A stretch of DNA of 64,000 nt from Prosapia bicincta (taxonomy: Eukaryota; Arthropoda; Insecta; Hemiptera; Cercopidae). Under the pieces are notes generated by a model. It made no database searches, was not told where the DNA came from, and was given only the letters and a program-made list of their open reading frames with translations. Positions within the stretch are counted from its first letter, which is position 1. Each line of letters opens with the position of its first letter. The position numbers were made by a program, and so were the translations under genes. The stretch spans positions 350,955,582 through 351,019,581 of the forward strand of contig JBAIZL010000002.1 of assembly GCA_036971475.1 (NCBI GenBank). Reading direction: 5' to 3'. This document shows, one piece after another, positions 22,618 to 34,904 of this stretch.

Positions 22618-24399
22618 ATGAAAAATGAAGAATGTACTATTGGATTTGTATATTGTACAGAAAAGTATGACAGATAAGGTTTTAAGCGTAATATGTTACA
22701 GTGTGAAATAAAAGTATCTGTGGTTCTATTAGACAACACTAAATCATTTGAAAATTAGTGAGTTTAACAAAATGATCTTGAAAGTTTTAATTCTAGTAAA
22801 ATTTGTTTTTTCTTAGTTTATTTTTGCAGTTTTCATATATCAGATTGAAAATTCTAAAGTGTTATGAGAATTTGCCATGGTTAACTGGGCAGAAGCAGAG
22901 TGAGCACACGAAGAAAAAGTGACAGAAAGAGTTACAAAACAGAATTAATGCTAAGTAAAAACACACATCACAATGTACGCCATTGTGGTTAAATATATTC
23001 ATAAAATTTATTCTAAACAAATGTACTAGATATTAGTTACAGATCCAGAGAGACAAAAAACTGTTAACTTTTTTAATTAAAAAAAAAAAAAAACAATTCA
23101 GTCAGGAGAAATATTCAGGATACAATTAAATGGATTAAGGAATTAAATACGGATAAAGTTTACTTGTATTTTATAAAGTTGAAAAACTAATTCATCAAAA
23201 GCAAATTATTTTGTATTTTCTCTTATAAATTGTATTTTTACCATCTATAGACATCTTTCAACAATTTAGGTGAAATTTAAAGATGAGGTTAAAGAAACAA
23301 TTAATAACACTGTATTTTGTTCCAACAATGAGATTTAACTCCAATTTAATACCAAATTCAGAATATTATACTTTTTGTCAACACATATCTCTTTAGGTAT
23401 TACATATTCTTTATTTCTGAATCCAGTTTGAAATGTCATTTATATTTACTTTTACCCGCCTTGAAAAGAGAAGCATAGATGAATAAGAGTGTATAATAAA
23501 AATAACTTAGAAGTAGAACAAAGTAAAGGTGGAATTCTTAAGACACTGATTAGGAAAGTATGATAAAGCTTTTGATCAAGAGTTTGTAAATAGTATAGTT
23601 TAATAGTGATAAGTTTAAAAGCTAACAATACAGTTTAATATGAAATTTCAGATATACAGAAGAGCTAAAATAGATGTTAGCACAGGTAACAAAAACTAGG
23701 TACCTGAAAAAAAATTAAAAAACACAATTAAATATCATTTTTAAAACATAAAAGTATTTACAGGCTATTTATCAATCAAAAGCTGGACAAAAGAAACAAA
23801 TAAAAAACCTTGAATGAATGAAAAAAATAAATAAATAAAAAAACATTATGAAAGAGTTCACGAATGAGAGACTGAAGCAGATAGTTAAGCTAAAGTTATG
23901 GATAAGGATAGAAAGCATTTAAGGAGGGTCAGGGAGGGAAAGGAGCAATCAAACTTTCCTAATTCAGACTTTATTTATTCAGATTTACCATAATGTGGGC
24001 GGAGCTGCAGGAGTAGCCAAATTGTACTATTTCAGACTTTTGGAAGCTCATATTTGTTACCAATACATTTTTGTTTACTAAAATTCTAATGAAAGTATAT
24101 GAGTCATTGGAAATTAACTTCTCTCACTAAACATCTCACTTTAAACAGTTTATTCCCTGGTGTTTCATCTGCTTTGACTCTAATTTGTTAGTATCAAGGA
24201 TTACTGTGCTCAGAATTATTTGCTGTGAACTGAGTTATTTACTACAGAACAGAATATTAAAGTATTTAAATATATTATCAAAGATGATTTTATTCACAGT
24301 GCTTTATGTGAAGGAATCAGTCAATCAACCTACTAAGGTATGAAGAAAACCATAGACTTTTCATTGAATAATGAAGTTGACAACTCTAAAATTAAACTC

Positions 24400-25130
24400 T
24401 TGAATTTTGTAGTCCATTCCGTTCAGTGAAATTTATTTAATCACTTTAACATTAGTTTATGACCATCTGAACTTTAAATTTTGTGAATTTATATAAACAT
24501 ACTGAGATAGAACGTTTTTTATCGTTATGTGCCGATCTTCATCAGTGTATTCTGCTTGGAGATGTTAGGTTAAGTGGTGATGGTTTTAAAGGCAGTTTTT
24601 TGATAGTATAAAAGAGTATGTGTGATTTGTATTGGGTTTGTTCATTTAATATGTTTGTACTTTGTGTTTTTGTATTTCATATTGTTTTTATGTTTTTTTA
24701 AATTTCATATTAATTTTGTGTGTTTTTAATTTTCATATTGTTTTAGTGTGTTGAGATGTGGCTCTTTTTTGTTGGTGTGTAAGATTTCTAGGTTATGGTA
24801 AATGTCTGTGTATTTGTGTCCTGTTTCTTTTATGTGATTGTAAAATGCTGACTGAATGTTACTGTTCTGTTTGTGTTACTCGACTCTTTGAACCTGCAAC
24901 CTCTTTCCCAATGTAGAATTTGTTGCATTTGTCGCAGTTTAATTTGTATATGCCTGGTGCTTGTAGTTTATCTTTGTTGCTATGGTCGTGTTGTATTTTC
25001 TATTGTAAATTGTTATTATATGTGTTGTTTTGTATACTATTTTGTATCCTATTTTTTTGAAATTTCTGGGCTATTTTATTTGATGTTTTTTTTATGTATG
25101 GTATTGTGATGTGTCTAGTTCTTTGTCTAG
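24400..25130 (-). mobile_element. Penelope-like element, subfamily 1: C-terminal part and 3' end
   Basis: Minus-strand reading gives, from high to low coordinates, HITIPYIKKTSNKIAQKFQK (end of the reverse transcriptase region), then APGIYKLNCDKCNKFYIG. This is the start of the GIY-YIG endonuclease domain that marks Penelope-like elements. Then come YHNLEILHTNKKEPHLNTL and the non-coding 3' end with TCTCCAAGCAGAA and CTGATGAAGATCGGCACATA. Frameshifts and stops are frequent. The 3' end at about 24400 is shared with the left duplication arm, so this copy predates the duplication. Confidence 0.8.
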
Positions 25131-25245
25131 ATACCAATAAATATTTAGCATACACAAACGGATACAGCACCACAATAATGGACAAACTATGGCACAATAT
25201 ACACAAAAAAAAACACTAAAATAACACTACAGAGAGAGAAAACAG
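25131..25245 (+). mobile_element. Inverted 5' piece of the same Penelope-like copy
   Basis: Plus-strand reading gives NKYLAYTNGYSTTIMDKLWH, the stretch that in the plus-oriented copy at 55640-55700 lies immediately upstream of the ITxPYI block. Here it is flipped head to head against that block. The order and lack of a large gap fit a 5' inversion formed during retrotransposition. Confidence 0.75.
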
Positions 25246-26199
25246 ATACAACAGCTGTAATGAACTGCTAATGTTCTCAAACATGAAGAAGGCCTATAGT
25301 TACAATCTGCTGTTGAACTATTTTATACTTTGTTTCAAAATAAAAAATTTAAGGTGATTAGGGAATCATTGTTTGGGTTCAGGAATCTATAAGGTGTAGT
25401 AAAGTAGAGAAGTTCTAAACTTGAATTGTAAACCTTAAAAGTGTTTAAATGTATCAAGAAGATCAGGAAAAGATACTTTGGAATATGAACTGGAACCATG
25501 GCAATTCTATAAAGACAAGACAGTATCATTATGGGAGACCATGAAACACAACCTAAATATAGAAAAGGCTAATGATTAAAAAATTCATAAAAAAAGACGT
25601 AGGCCTACATAGTACTCCAAGCAAATTAAAGAAGTGCTGCAAAAATACTTTAGAAAGTGATGAAAACCCTGATGTGAGAATAAGAAATACTTAAAAGATG
25701 ATAAATGGGTGTTCACGAAATTGGATATATTATGCAATCCGAAGATGAAATAACTCAAAGTATAGGTGGACATCAAACTGGTGACATAAAACACAAAAAC
25801 ATTAAAATGTTGAAATAACTGAAGGAAATAAAACCTCAGATGTTTTGTTAAGCTTGTAGATATGACCAGTGCTATTAGAAATTATTTTTTTGTTTCAAGT
25901 GAAATGAAAATAGACACTGTGATTAATAAACAAATAATACATTTTAATACAAATATAAACCTGTCACACAAAGTTACAACTATAAAAAATAAAATACTAT
26001 GCTATGTTCCTTGGAAATACTGCATGCTAATATTCTGTTTTCATTCAAGATAGTCAAATAAACATATTACAAACAGGTACAGAACTAATTTGCTTCTTAT
26101 TTCACATTGTACACATCTTAAAGTACAATAATTTGCAGTATATGGGTACATCAGATAATTTATATACTGTATTATGTTCTCTAACTCAAACTTATACTT

Positions 26200-26575
26200 A
26201 CAACTTTTTTTAAAACATGTTTTAACTTGCCTATAGTAGCACTTACTTTTTTTGTTGAGTACGGCCGTTTCGGGAGATGTGTCCCTTTGTCAACTCAGAC
26301 CGTAACTGATCTCAAGGTTTACGTAGGTTAGGGTGGGGGTGGGATATTTTGGTGGTGTGGGTGTATTTTGTGTGTATTAGGAGTTATGATGTCAAAAAGT
26401 GCGTGTGAGTTGTAATGTAATTGTGTATTGAGTATGTGTGTAGTGCTTGAAGTGCCGTATGTGTTTGAAGTGCCTATATATTTCGTATTGTTCGGTTGTG
26501 TAGCGTTGGTTATTTCTGTGTTGTTTATGAAGAATTTGTAAGTTAGGATAAAAACGTAAATATTCCACACAATTC
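26200..26575 (-). mobile_element. Penelope-like element, subfamily 2: C-terminus and 3' end
   Basis: The minus strand encodes NLQILHKQHRNNQRYTTEQY, then EIYRHFK, the post-endonuclease tail also seen in subfamily 1. The 3' non-coding part carries AACTTGCCTATAGTAGCACT and GGCCGTTTCGGGAG in plus-strand reading. Related 3' parts occur at 53690-54265 and 55150-55550. Confidence 0.7.
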
Positions 26576-26584
26576 CACCTTAGT

Positions 26585-26880
26585 CTCTTTTGATATATCA
26601 AATCTATATACAAACATCCCCATTCCAGAAACCATCGACATCCTCAAAAACATGCTAATAGAAACAAATACACCACATACACACATTGACGAAATCATCC
26701 ACCTCACAAGATTAATCACTTCTCAAAATTACTTCACCTACAATAACACATACTACAGCCAGAAAGATGGACTACCTATGGGCTCCCCCATAGCAAGCAT
26801 CTTAGCAGAATATCCATACACCATATCGAACAAAACCACATTTTACACCACAACGTTTACGTTATAGGCCTACATGCCAT
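26585..26880 (+). mobile_element. Penelope-like reverse transcriptase fragment
   Basis: Plus-strand translation reads SFDISNLYTNIPIPETIDIL and later YYSQKDGLPMGSPIASILAE. These are the Penelope-clade reverse-transcriptase blocks: the first catalytic Asp in FDI, and QKDG-MGSP. The frame is open from about 26588 to a stop near 26867, where the second catalytic block should follow but is lost. It lies head to head against the minus-oriented 3' part, again as an inverted 5' piece but with sequence missing between. Confidence 0.85.
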
Positions 26881-28602
26881 TACAACCTATCATTTAAAAT
26901 GTCTAAAAAATAACTTTCCGTATTTTCCGTGGAGAAAAAATTGATATTTGTGTTCTACACATTAAAGAGAGTCATTTAAAAACAAACAAAAAAATGTTTA
27001 AAACCAACATCATTAAGACTATATTTTTACCAAGTTACGTTATATATGTATATATTTTATTTATTTATTTATTTAAATGTGCTTGCAGTAAAAAAAAACT
27101 TCAGATTCGTGTTCAGCAAGGTCAAATTGAACACGAAAAAAAATGTTGCTGATCGGAGTGGTAGGCGCTGATCTAAATAATTACCAAAATGTAGATAGAT
27201 GGTGATGTTGAATATAATAATAGCCAAATCTATCCTTACTGGATACTTCATATATATATTTTAATGTAGGTATATAGTAATATTGTAAGAAATTATAACC
27301 AAAAGTTAAATATTTAGATTTTAACTTGAGTAATAAAATAAATTCACTTTGACGCAGTGCACTTGTTGACTGATACATGGTATTACAGACTAACATTAAA
27401 AATGTGCAAAAAAATAAACTTTTTGTATTTTCCGCAGAAAAATGTTATCATTTGTGTTCTACACATTGAACAAATAATTTAATTATTTTTTTTAACAGTG
27501 TCAATAACACTTGTTTATGTTATACATGCTTCCTTCGATGCTAAATCTGTGAATTATAACTTTTCACTCCTTACAAGCATGCTGTACAATGTTTGCATCA
27601 GCTCCTGCGCTCGAGTCAAAAGTTATAAAGATAAACTGTATTATAGTAGAAGTCAGTACTTAGGTTTTATAATTTGAAAGTAGTCTAATACAAATTAAAG
27701 TATACTAGTTAATTCCATCTTCACCTGAAATACTAGTTTTTAATTAAAAACACTTGTGAAAATGTTACACTTGTCTATAGCAGCACTTTCTTTTATAAAA
27801 TTTGAGGATGGCTGTTTCGGGAGATTTGTCTTTTCAGAGTTACCATCTAAGTTGACAATTTTGGTCGGTTTTGTTGGTAATAATATTATTTGCAATAAGC
27901 GATATTAAATAGACAAAATTGTGTACAGTAAAGAAATCAATTTACTTTTCATAAGATTATAAAATTTAATTGAAAATAATGTTCATTATAGTAGTTAAAA
28001 GTACAGGAATATATCATATTTAAATGCTTAATTTTCATGCTGCTATTGCTCTTTAAGTTGAATTGTTATTGGGCCGAAGTTGAAAAAGAAAGGCGTGTAA
28101 ATGTTCAATGCAACTTTTTCTGGTTTGTGTGTTGTGACTGTGGAATAGTATCTGTAATTGTTTGTTTTGTCCTTTTGCAACTTTATCAAAAAAGATGTGT
28201 TGGTGTTTTATAAAATCTATAGAATTTGCACATGTGTTGTTAATGGCGGTTTGGTAAACATGAATTTGATTCAAAATTTGTAATTTTTTAGGTATCACCA
28301 GCACGTTTAAATAATTTTCAAGGTATTTCGATAGTTGCTACCTCAAGAAGTATAGGCAAAACAGTGAAATTTGATTTTTGTGGGTCACTGCATTTTTCTA
28401 TAATTTGAAATTTTTTAGGAAAGTAGAAGTTTTTATTTTTCCTTTGTGATAACTTTCTGTATCGCCTAGTATAATTTTAATGCAAAGATCTATTATGTGG
28501 CTAAAGGAAAGAAATACCTAATTTTTCTAAAGAAAAGAAATGCAAATAGGAAATAATTATTACAGTTTTTAGTAAGGATTTTAAGTTCAATGAATTTTCC
28601 AG
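26881..28602. other. AT-rich stretch with transposon scraps
   Basis: Bases 27215-27275 carry one end of MITE family H (CCAAATCTATCC). Bases about 27725-27870 carry a terminal piece of PLE subfamily 2 (GAGGATGGCTGTTTCGGGAG). A minus-strand frame 28304-28053 (83 residues, MLVIPKKLQILNQIHVYQTA) is somewhat protein-like and could be a retroelement remnant, unassigned. Confidence 0.4.
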
Positions 28603-28719
28603 AGTGCAGCTGTTGCCGCGAATTGGAAACATTGCTATGCAAGTTCAATGCATAGGCAAGGGCTACAGACAAACACAGCCCACTAACTCAGTCCAACACT
28701 TGAAAGAAAGTAAGAAATG
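28603..28719 (+). other. Candidate non-coding exon B
   Basis: A 117-base block of raised GC between a TGAATTTTCCAG acceptor and a GTAAGT donor. It contains TGTTGCCGCGAATTGGAAAC. Stops occur in all frames. It is inferred from splice consensus. Confidence 0.35.
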
Positions 28720-29339
28720 GTAAGTTATATTCTCTGAACAAAATGGTTCTATTTTACAGTTTATTGATTATTGCCGATTTTTAATGTATTTTATTAAACT
28801 CTAATTATGAATTTTTATCCTTTGAGTATAAGTTCAACATATATATCATTATAGTTTTTGTTTTCAATAAATTTCTTACATGAATGTCTTGAATGATTAA
28901 ATAACTGCATATTAACTCACAAAACAATATACTTTATTGTCATACACATTTCAATGACTTATACCATCATTGTCACTGATACTAATCAAAATTTACAACT
29001 GCAACTTAGAGCCAATAATAAAATTGTTATTGTGTTCATGCAAGAGGTTAGGTACCTAGGGGCGTGTATAGGGCTAAATGTTTTGTAGCTTAAATATTGC
29101 ATTTCATGTTGAATATTTATTATTGTGGTTTTCATAAATTAAATTGTGGGTTTTATTGTCCATGATGATTGGCAAATGTTAAAGTTTAATGAATGTTAAA
29201 ACTTGTATACAATTGGTATTTTATATAAAACATTTATTAATACATGACATAATTTTACTTTTTTTATATAATAAAATTCTATATACATAAAAGCAATAGC
29301 TATAAAAAATGATTTTGTAAATAAAACCCTTTTTTTCAG
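28720..29339. other. Putative intron or AT-rich spacer
   Basis: The sequence between candidate exons B and C. It holds a half copy of a MITE-A-like end (TTAACTCACAAAACAATATA) at about 28914. Confidence 0.35.
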
Positions 29340-29467
29340 TTTCAGAATCTTTAAAGGTTCATGAAACACGCTGACAAGATGTAAAGACTACAAAGAGACT
29401 GTTAACACTCTTAGCTTTGTAGAGTGTGAAAACATTTCCTAGGAAAATGCTGTAGAAGTTGTTTGTT
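29340..29467 (+). other. Candidate non-coding exon C
   Basis: Starts after a CCCTTTTTTTCAG acceptor and ends at a GTAAGT donor. It is 128 bases with several stops. It lies 620 bases downstream of candidate exon B, in the same orientation. Confidence 0.35.
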
Positions 29468-29929
29468 GTAAGTAGACAAATGCATTAATATTTTATTAGT
29501 TAATGTTAAATTACTTATTACTGGATTTGGTACTTCTAAATTAGTTTTGGGAAAGCTTAGAATTTTTGCATTAAATTGTCAATAGAATTTTTTCATTAAA
29601 TTATCGAAATAACCTTGGTAATAGATTATAAAACTATATTATATTTTGTTGTCGGTAATTGTGAGAATTTCGGACCACTTGAGATTAAAATAGAAAAGTA
29701 TTCAAAAACACGCCCTAGGACAATATGCATAAGAATTTTTTTCCAATTAGAAAATTATTTTTTATCAATTTAGATTTGAGTAAAAAATTCAGTGTGGATT
29801 AGTAAGTTTTGTGCAACGTCCGCGGAGTGATATAGTGATGTCACGCTATGTCTATTCATAACTTATGTATGTAAATATTTAAGAAACGACGTTTTAGCTG
29901 AAATTTTATTGTTTTTTGCTTAGGAATTT

Positions 29930-30158
29930 AAATATACTTATAAAGTCTCCAGTTGGATAGACTTGGTTGTAATTTTATACATTATTATATACTTATATTA
30001 AAATATACCTATAAAGTGTCCAGTCAAAATTGATTTGGTTGTAATTTTATACATTACCACCTAAGGCAATGGTAATGTAAGTAATGTTGGTTAAATGTAT
30101 AAAATTACAACCAAATCTATCCAGACTGGATACTTATTTGGTATATTTCAATATAGAC
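29930..30158. mobile_element. Fold-back MITE, family H
   Basis: The motif TTGGTTGTAATTTTATACAT occurs twice directly (29963, 30036) and once inverted (about 30095-30115), flanked by AAATATACYTATAAAGT and its inverse. A family relative lies at 27215-27275. Confidence 0.75.
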
Positions 30159-32051
30159 ACATGAAATAAACATTCCTTGCAAATAACAAAAAAAATTGTT
30201 GATAATATAGCTTCAGGACATGTTTTGATTAATATTATATGCATTTTATTGGGGGTGGCAATCTGAGTATTTACCAAAGTTTAGATCCCTAAAACATCAA
30301 CTTTAGTTGTTATCACTCCATGGATGATGTACAACTTACTACTCTGCACTGAACTTTGTACCCAACTATAATTTGATAAAATTAACTTTTTGTGTTGAAT
30401 AAAAAAAAATCTTGTACATATTGTCATAGGACATGTTATTGAACAATTTTCTATTTTGATCTCAGGTTGTCCCAATACTCACAATTATTTTATTGTCTAA
30501 CGTTAGTTATGTTTTCAATACTGTGAATTCCGTTTAATTATACCATTGGTTTATGTAATTAGGTGTATGAACCAAAATTTAAAAATACTAGCAAAAGCAT
30601 GTTGTGGTTAATTTGTTGTGGACAAACACAAATTTACACTGGTTAACTGATCAAAATAGCTGCATCATTGTTAATTTCTTTTGGGACCAATTTATTCTGT
30701 TGAGATAAATGTAGAAGTCAACTAAGAAAACTGAACCTTAAAAATGTTTCAATAACCTTCAGAGAAAGTGGGATCAAGGTCACCCTTGTCACTCAAAAGT
30801 GACAACTAATAAATATTCTACACTTTCATTAATGTTATGTAGGTTGATCTAGTCAGGCTTGTTGGCTAGTTCATTTGTAAATTCAGTTAGATTTACAAGT
30901 GCTATATTGTCAATATAGATAATGCTGTATTTTAGAAATACAATAACTACTTTAGCTTGTAACTTTGCGAGAGCATATTTCAGGACTGTTTACCAAACAC
31001 GTAGCTTGCAATTAACACTGTCATGTATAGAGCGTACTCCTGAATAACTATTTGTGAAACTACTAAAATCGAGGTTATCCAAAAGGTAAAGTAAAGTATA
31101 CAGTTTTTAAGCTGCATGAAAAAAGGGATTGATTTGCAATTCAAGTATATATTATTTCATTGATTAAGTTTTCTAAATTTTATTTCCAGTTTAATGGTTG
31201 TTTTGGAGGAATGTCTATTCTAAAATCTTGACACAGTGTCGTAGTTATACCCTCTTTTATAACAGGCAGGTTATATACGTTTAAAACTGTGTATTTTACC
31301 GCAAAGCGAAATGTTAAAATTTTTCAAAATTAATGATACATTTAAAAACTGCTAATATTTTAATGCTACTTAAAGCATCTTAAAACAGGATACACAGATA
31401 CATATAAAAGTAATAAAAGCATGTATTTTATCCAACGGTAGATGGTGCGTGTTGAATAAATATAAGCTATTACAGTCCGTTCTCTAGAGGAAATACTAAC
31501 TCACAGAATTCAATTCACAAGTAGGCTAAATATTATTTTCTATTGTCGTTCTTATTACCCTATACCTAAATTCCAGTTAAATATATAATATTTTTCATAT
31601 CATTTTTAATCTTTGTATAAATTTTCATTTCTTTTCATAATAAGGGGGTTCCGGCCTCTCTTGGGTGTGCCACTGATGTAGGCCTATATACATATTTTAG
31701 TCCCGATTTTAATTTCGTTTACTTTTTTATGGTTTTCACTTTCAACAGTTTTAAAATTTATTTTGGCGAATTTTAATGTTAATATCTTCTAAAAATAATT
31801 TACGGTTTATAAATTTTTGAACCCTCCGTCTTTCGATCTATTTGAAAGGCACCACATCTGTTGAATTCAGCCAATTTTAGGGACCGAAATCCCTAAAAAC
31901 GGCTTGGAAATTGCACCATTACATTTTTCTAGTCACATATTTCCTGTACTTAGCACAAAATGTTGGAATTTAACACTTTTATATCATTAAAAGCGGAGTG
32001 GTTTGAATCTCCGTCCAGCGTTTACAACTTTTCAAGACCCACTGCACCTTC
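30159..32051. other. AT-rich stretch, nothing recognised
   Basis: No gene or repeat that I can support. A 64-residue minus frame at 30475-30281 looks accidental. Confidence 0.45.
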
Positions 32052-32815
32052 TTCTATCTCCCCATACTCCCTATACTCACCTGTTGTCTCTGGACCAATC
32101 AACATACTGTAAAAAGTAACATAATATGGTTCGATTCCTCCCCTTAAAATCGCATGATCCTCAACGTCATAGTTTCCGGTGGTTGGTAGCTTCTTCATTT
32201 TAGTACTATATCCCCGTACTCCCTATACTCACCTGTTGTCTCTGGTCCAATCAACATACTGTAAAAAGTGACGTAATATGGTTCGATTCCTCCCCTTAAA
32301 ATCGCATGATCCTCAACGTCACAGTTTCCGGTGGTTAGTAGCTTCTTCATTTTACTACTATCTCCCCATACTCCCTATACTCACCTGCTGTCTCTGGTCC
32401 AATCAACATACTGTAAAAAGTGACGTAATATGGTTCGATTCCTCCCCTTAAAATCGCATGATCCTCAACGTCACAGTTTCCGGTGGTTAGTAGCTTCTTC
32501 ATTTTACTACTATCTCCCCATACTCCCTATACTCACCTGTTGTCTCTGGTCCAATCAACATACTGTAAAAAGTGACGTAATATGGTTCGATTCCTCCCCT
32601 TAAAATCGCATGATCCTCAACGTCACAGTTTCCGGTGGTTAGTAGCTTCTTCATTTTACTACTATCTCCCCATACTCCCTATACTCACCTGTTGTCTCTG
32701 GTCCAATCAACATACTGTAAAAAGTAACGTAATATGGTTCGATTCCTCCCCTTAAAATCGCATGATCCTCAACGTCACAGTTTCCGGTGGTTGGTAGCTT
32801 CTTCATTTTAGTATA
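32052..32815. repeat. 152-bp tandem repeat, five copies, each with a B-box-like site
   Basis: CTCCCTATACTCACCTGYTG recurs at about 32068, 32219, 32371, 32524 and 32675. Copies are nearly identical. Every unit contains GGTTCGATTCC, which matches the RNA polymerase III B box (tRNA T-arm). I see no cloverleaf and no A box at normal distance, so a tRNA gene is not claimed. Confidence 0.92.
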
Positions 32816-33129
32816 AAATTTTATATTTGGTCATAACTTTTGAGATTTTGGATTTAGGCAATTTCCTTATTCTGGATGTTCTTCATAATTTTCCTTTCTG
32901 CACACTTTCAAATGTCAATGAACTTTCTACGTGAATTTTTACTAATATTCTATTTTCTTTTAGTTTCTTTCTGCTTCAAATCAATAAAAAAACTTCCCTC
33001 TATAAAACTGACTTTACTTTATAATTTTTTTTTTTTGAAATAGCTGCTTATGGCACTGTATTTATATTTATTAACGGAAATTTAAATTTTATATTTTAAT
33101 TCCCATTGTAACGCTTAGATTTTCAATTT
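32816..33129. other. AT-rich spacer
   Basis: Nothing recognised. Confidence 0.5.
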
Positions 33130-33470
33130 AAGCCCTTTACAACATTAATCACTTAAACAATAGTTTATGATTATCCGAACTTTGAATTTAGTAAATTTGT
33201 TAAAACTTACTGAGACAGAACGTTTTCGATCGCTATGTGCCGATCTTCATCAGTGTCTTCTGCTTGGAGATGTTGGGTCAAGCGGTGACGGTTCTAAAGG
33301 TAGGTTTTCGATAGTATCAAAGAGTGTGTTTGTATTGTGTTTGTTCGTTTAATATGTTTGTACTTTGTGTTTTTGTGTGTCTGTAAATTTCATATTGTTC
33401 TAGTGTGTTGAGATGGGGTCCTTTTTTGTTGATGTGTAGGATTTCTAGGTTTTGGTAAACATGAAACTTT
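33130..33470 (-). mobile_element. Penelope-like element, subfamily 1: C-terminal tail and 3' end
   Basis: The minus strand encodes YQNLEILHINKKGPHLNTLE, then QYEIYRHTK and NILNEQTQYKHTL, the conserved tail after the endonuclease domain. The 3' end follows, with the best-preserved ribozyme-like core of the family at 33224-33253. The copy is truncated upstream of the tail. Confidence 0.75.
33224..33253 (-). ncRNA. Hammerhead-ribozyme-like core in the PLE 3' end
   Basis: Minus-strand reading is CTGATGA, A, GATCG, an 8-base loop, CGATC, GAAA. CUGAUGA and GAAA are the two invariant boxes of hammerhead ribozymes, and GATCG/CGATC would be stem II. An upstream GUC (CCGTC near 33283) and an AGAAC/GTTCT pairing are possible for stem III. 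Stem I does not close convincingly and an extra A precedes stem II, so this is probably a degenerate motif. Penelope-like elements are known to carry hammerhead motifs. Confidence 0.4.
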
Positions 33471-34904
33471 ACAGTATATAATAATCCTGTAAAAATTGCA
33501 ATTATATCAGAAAGAGTCAAGAAGTTTCTGGATTGTTCAAAATAAAATTTAATATAATTTAGAATATTCTTCATTATTTACCTTCAAAGTATTGTTCTGC
33601 ATTTACACACTTATTTCATCACTTCTATAGCTGTCAAAAAACAGAGAATATTTTATGGTTTCCAAAAATCTATATAAACAGATGGATTTTCAAAGAAAGA
33701 TATTTTTAGAAAGTTCCTTAAATTGGCTTATTACATTTTCTATCTTTCTGCATTAGAAAAACATATCTTCAATTTAATTTTTGTCATGAAAACTTGTAGA
33801 AATCGGCTAATCCTAAGTTGAGAGAGTAAGAAAGTTGTTCCAGAGAACATTATTGCCTAGCAAGGTGATGTTTCACTGCCAGTTGCCTTTAGGCACTGTC
33901 ATGCCACAAAAACTAATTATTTCTTATCTTATTTCCATCTGAATGAATCTCTTACAGTCAGATATGTAAAGAGCTCCACATACATTTTTTTTTTTTAATT
34001 GACAGTTTGCCCTTCAGGAATAAAAGTTGATGAATCATAGCACCTAAATAATGTCAATGCTTAGTATTGGCATTTATTTCTTTGGAATTTGTCTCTTAAT
34101 TAGAGAGCCTAGGATTTGCAGACAGGATTAGTAACACCTATAGTAGCACTGAAGGTCTGGGCAAGTATTACACTGTATATGGAATACCATTTATAAAAAG
34201 GACTACTTTATTCTTTTTTATTCTAAAAATTCTGCTTATATCCTCTCAAGAAGCCTCATTATAAATGGTAACGCCAGAGCTCACAAATTTAGAATTGAAA
34301 ACATTACATTTATTGTCATGTCTGAGAATTATGCTCCTAAAATATTCTTCTCCTCGTTCTTTATAGAGGTTTAGATCTTTCTTCATGTCTTCCAACTTCA
34401 CACAGCTACTTATGCAACTAATTCTTGTCAAATGCATTTAGTTTTTACTCACAATTAATCTTTCATGGAGTTTTTCATGCTTTTGCAAGTATTCCATGAT
34501 TTCGTAAAATTAACTCTCACAAGATTATGACAGAGACTTTTTCCATTTTTGCCTTCCTTAATTACATTTGCAGATTAGCTTTAATTTTCCTCAAAGACTT
34601 CTTAAAAACATTTTCTACCTAAGCTTCCGGAACCAGCACAACTCCTGTTTCTTTATCCAATTATATTCTGAGAATAGTCAATACAGGCTAATTTTTTAAA
34701 GTCTTCAATTTCATAAATGATATACAATGTGAGGAGCACAGTAGTAAAACAAAATAGAATAAAAATATTGGAATCTTAGGTAACTTGTATTATCAGTTAT
34801 TTTTGTGGTATTAGAGTTGTTTCCAATATTGTTATTGTTTGTAAATGATGAATGAAATTGTTGACTGAGGTAGAAAAAAACCCCCAGCTAGTTACTACTA
34901 TTGC
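33471..34904. other. AT-rich stretch, nothing recognised
   Basis: No gene or repeat found. The 63-residue minus frame at 34437-34246 is not convincing. Confidence 0.45.

Larger units (their letters stand above)
22618..26200 (-). repeat. Right arm of the giant inverted duplication
   Basis: Reverse complement of 15362-17715 at roughly 90% identity by eye. The 1.2 kb extra length is explained by two blocks absent from the left arm: about 23280-23775 (AT-rich, unassigned) and the PLE insertion over about 24500-25262. Its plus strand over 25360-25800 contains protein-like scraps in shifting frames (EYELEPWQFYKDKTVSLWE, then LHSTPSKLKKCCKNTLESD), which hints that the duplicated unit once contained coding sequence I cannot assign. 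Confidence 0.9.

Noticed and set aside
32052..32815. tRNA genes in the 152-bp array
   Set aside because: Only the T-arm-like B box is present; no cloverleaf or correctly spaced A box could be drawn.
33224..33253. A fully functional hammerhead ribozyme
   Set aside because: The two core boxes and stem II are visible, but stem I does not close and an extra base precedes stem II, so I call it only ribozyme-like.
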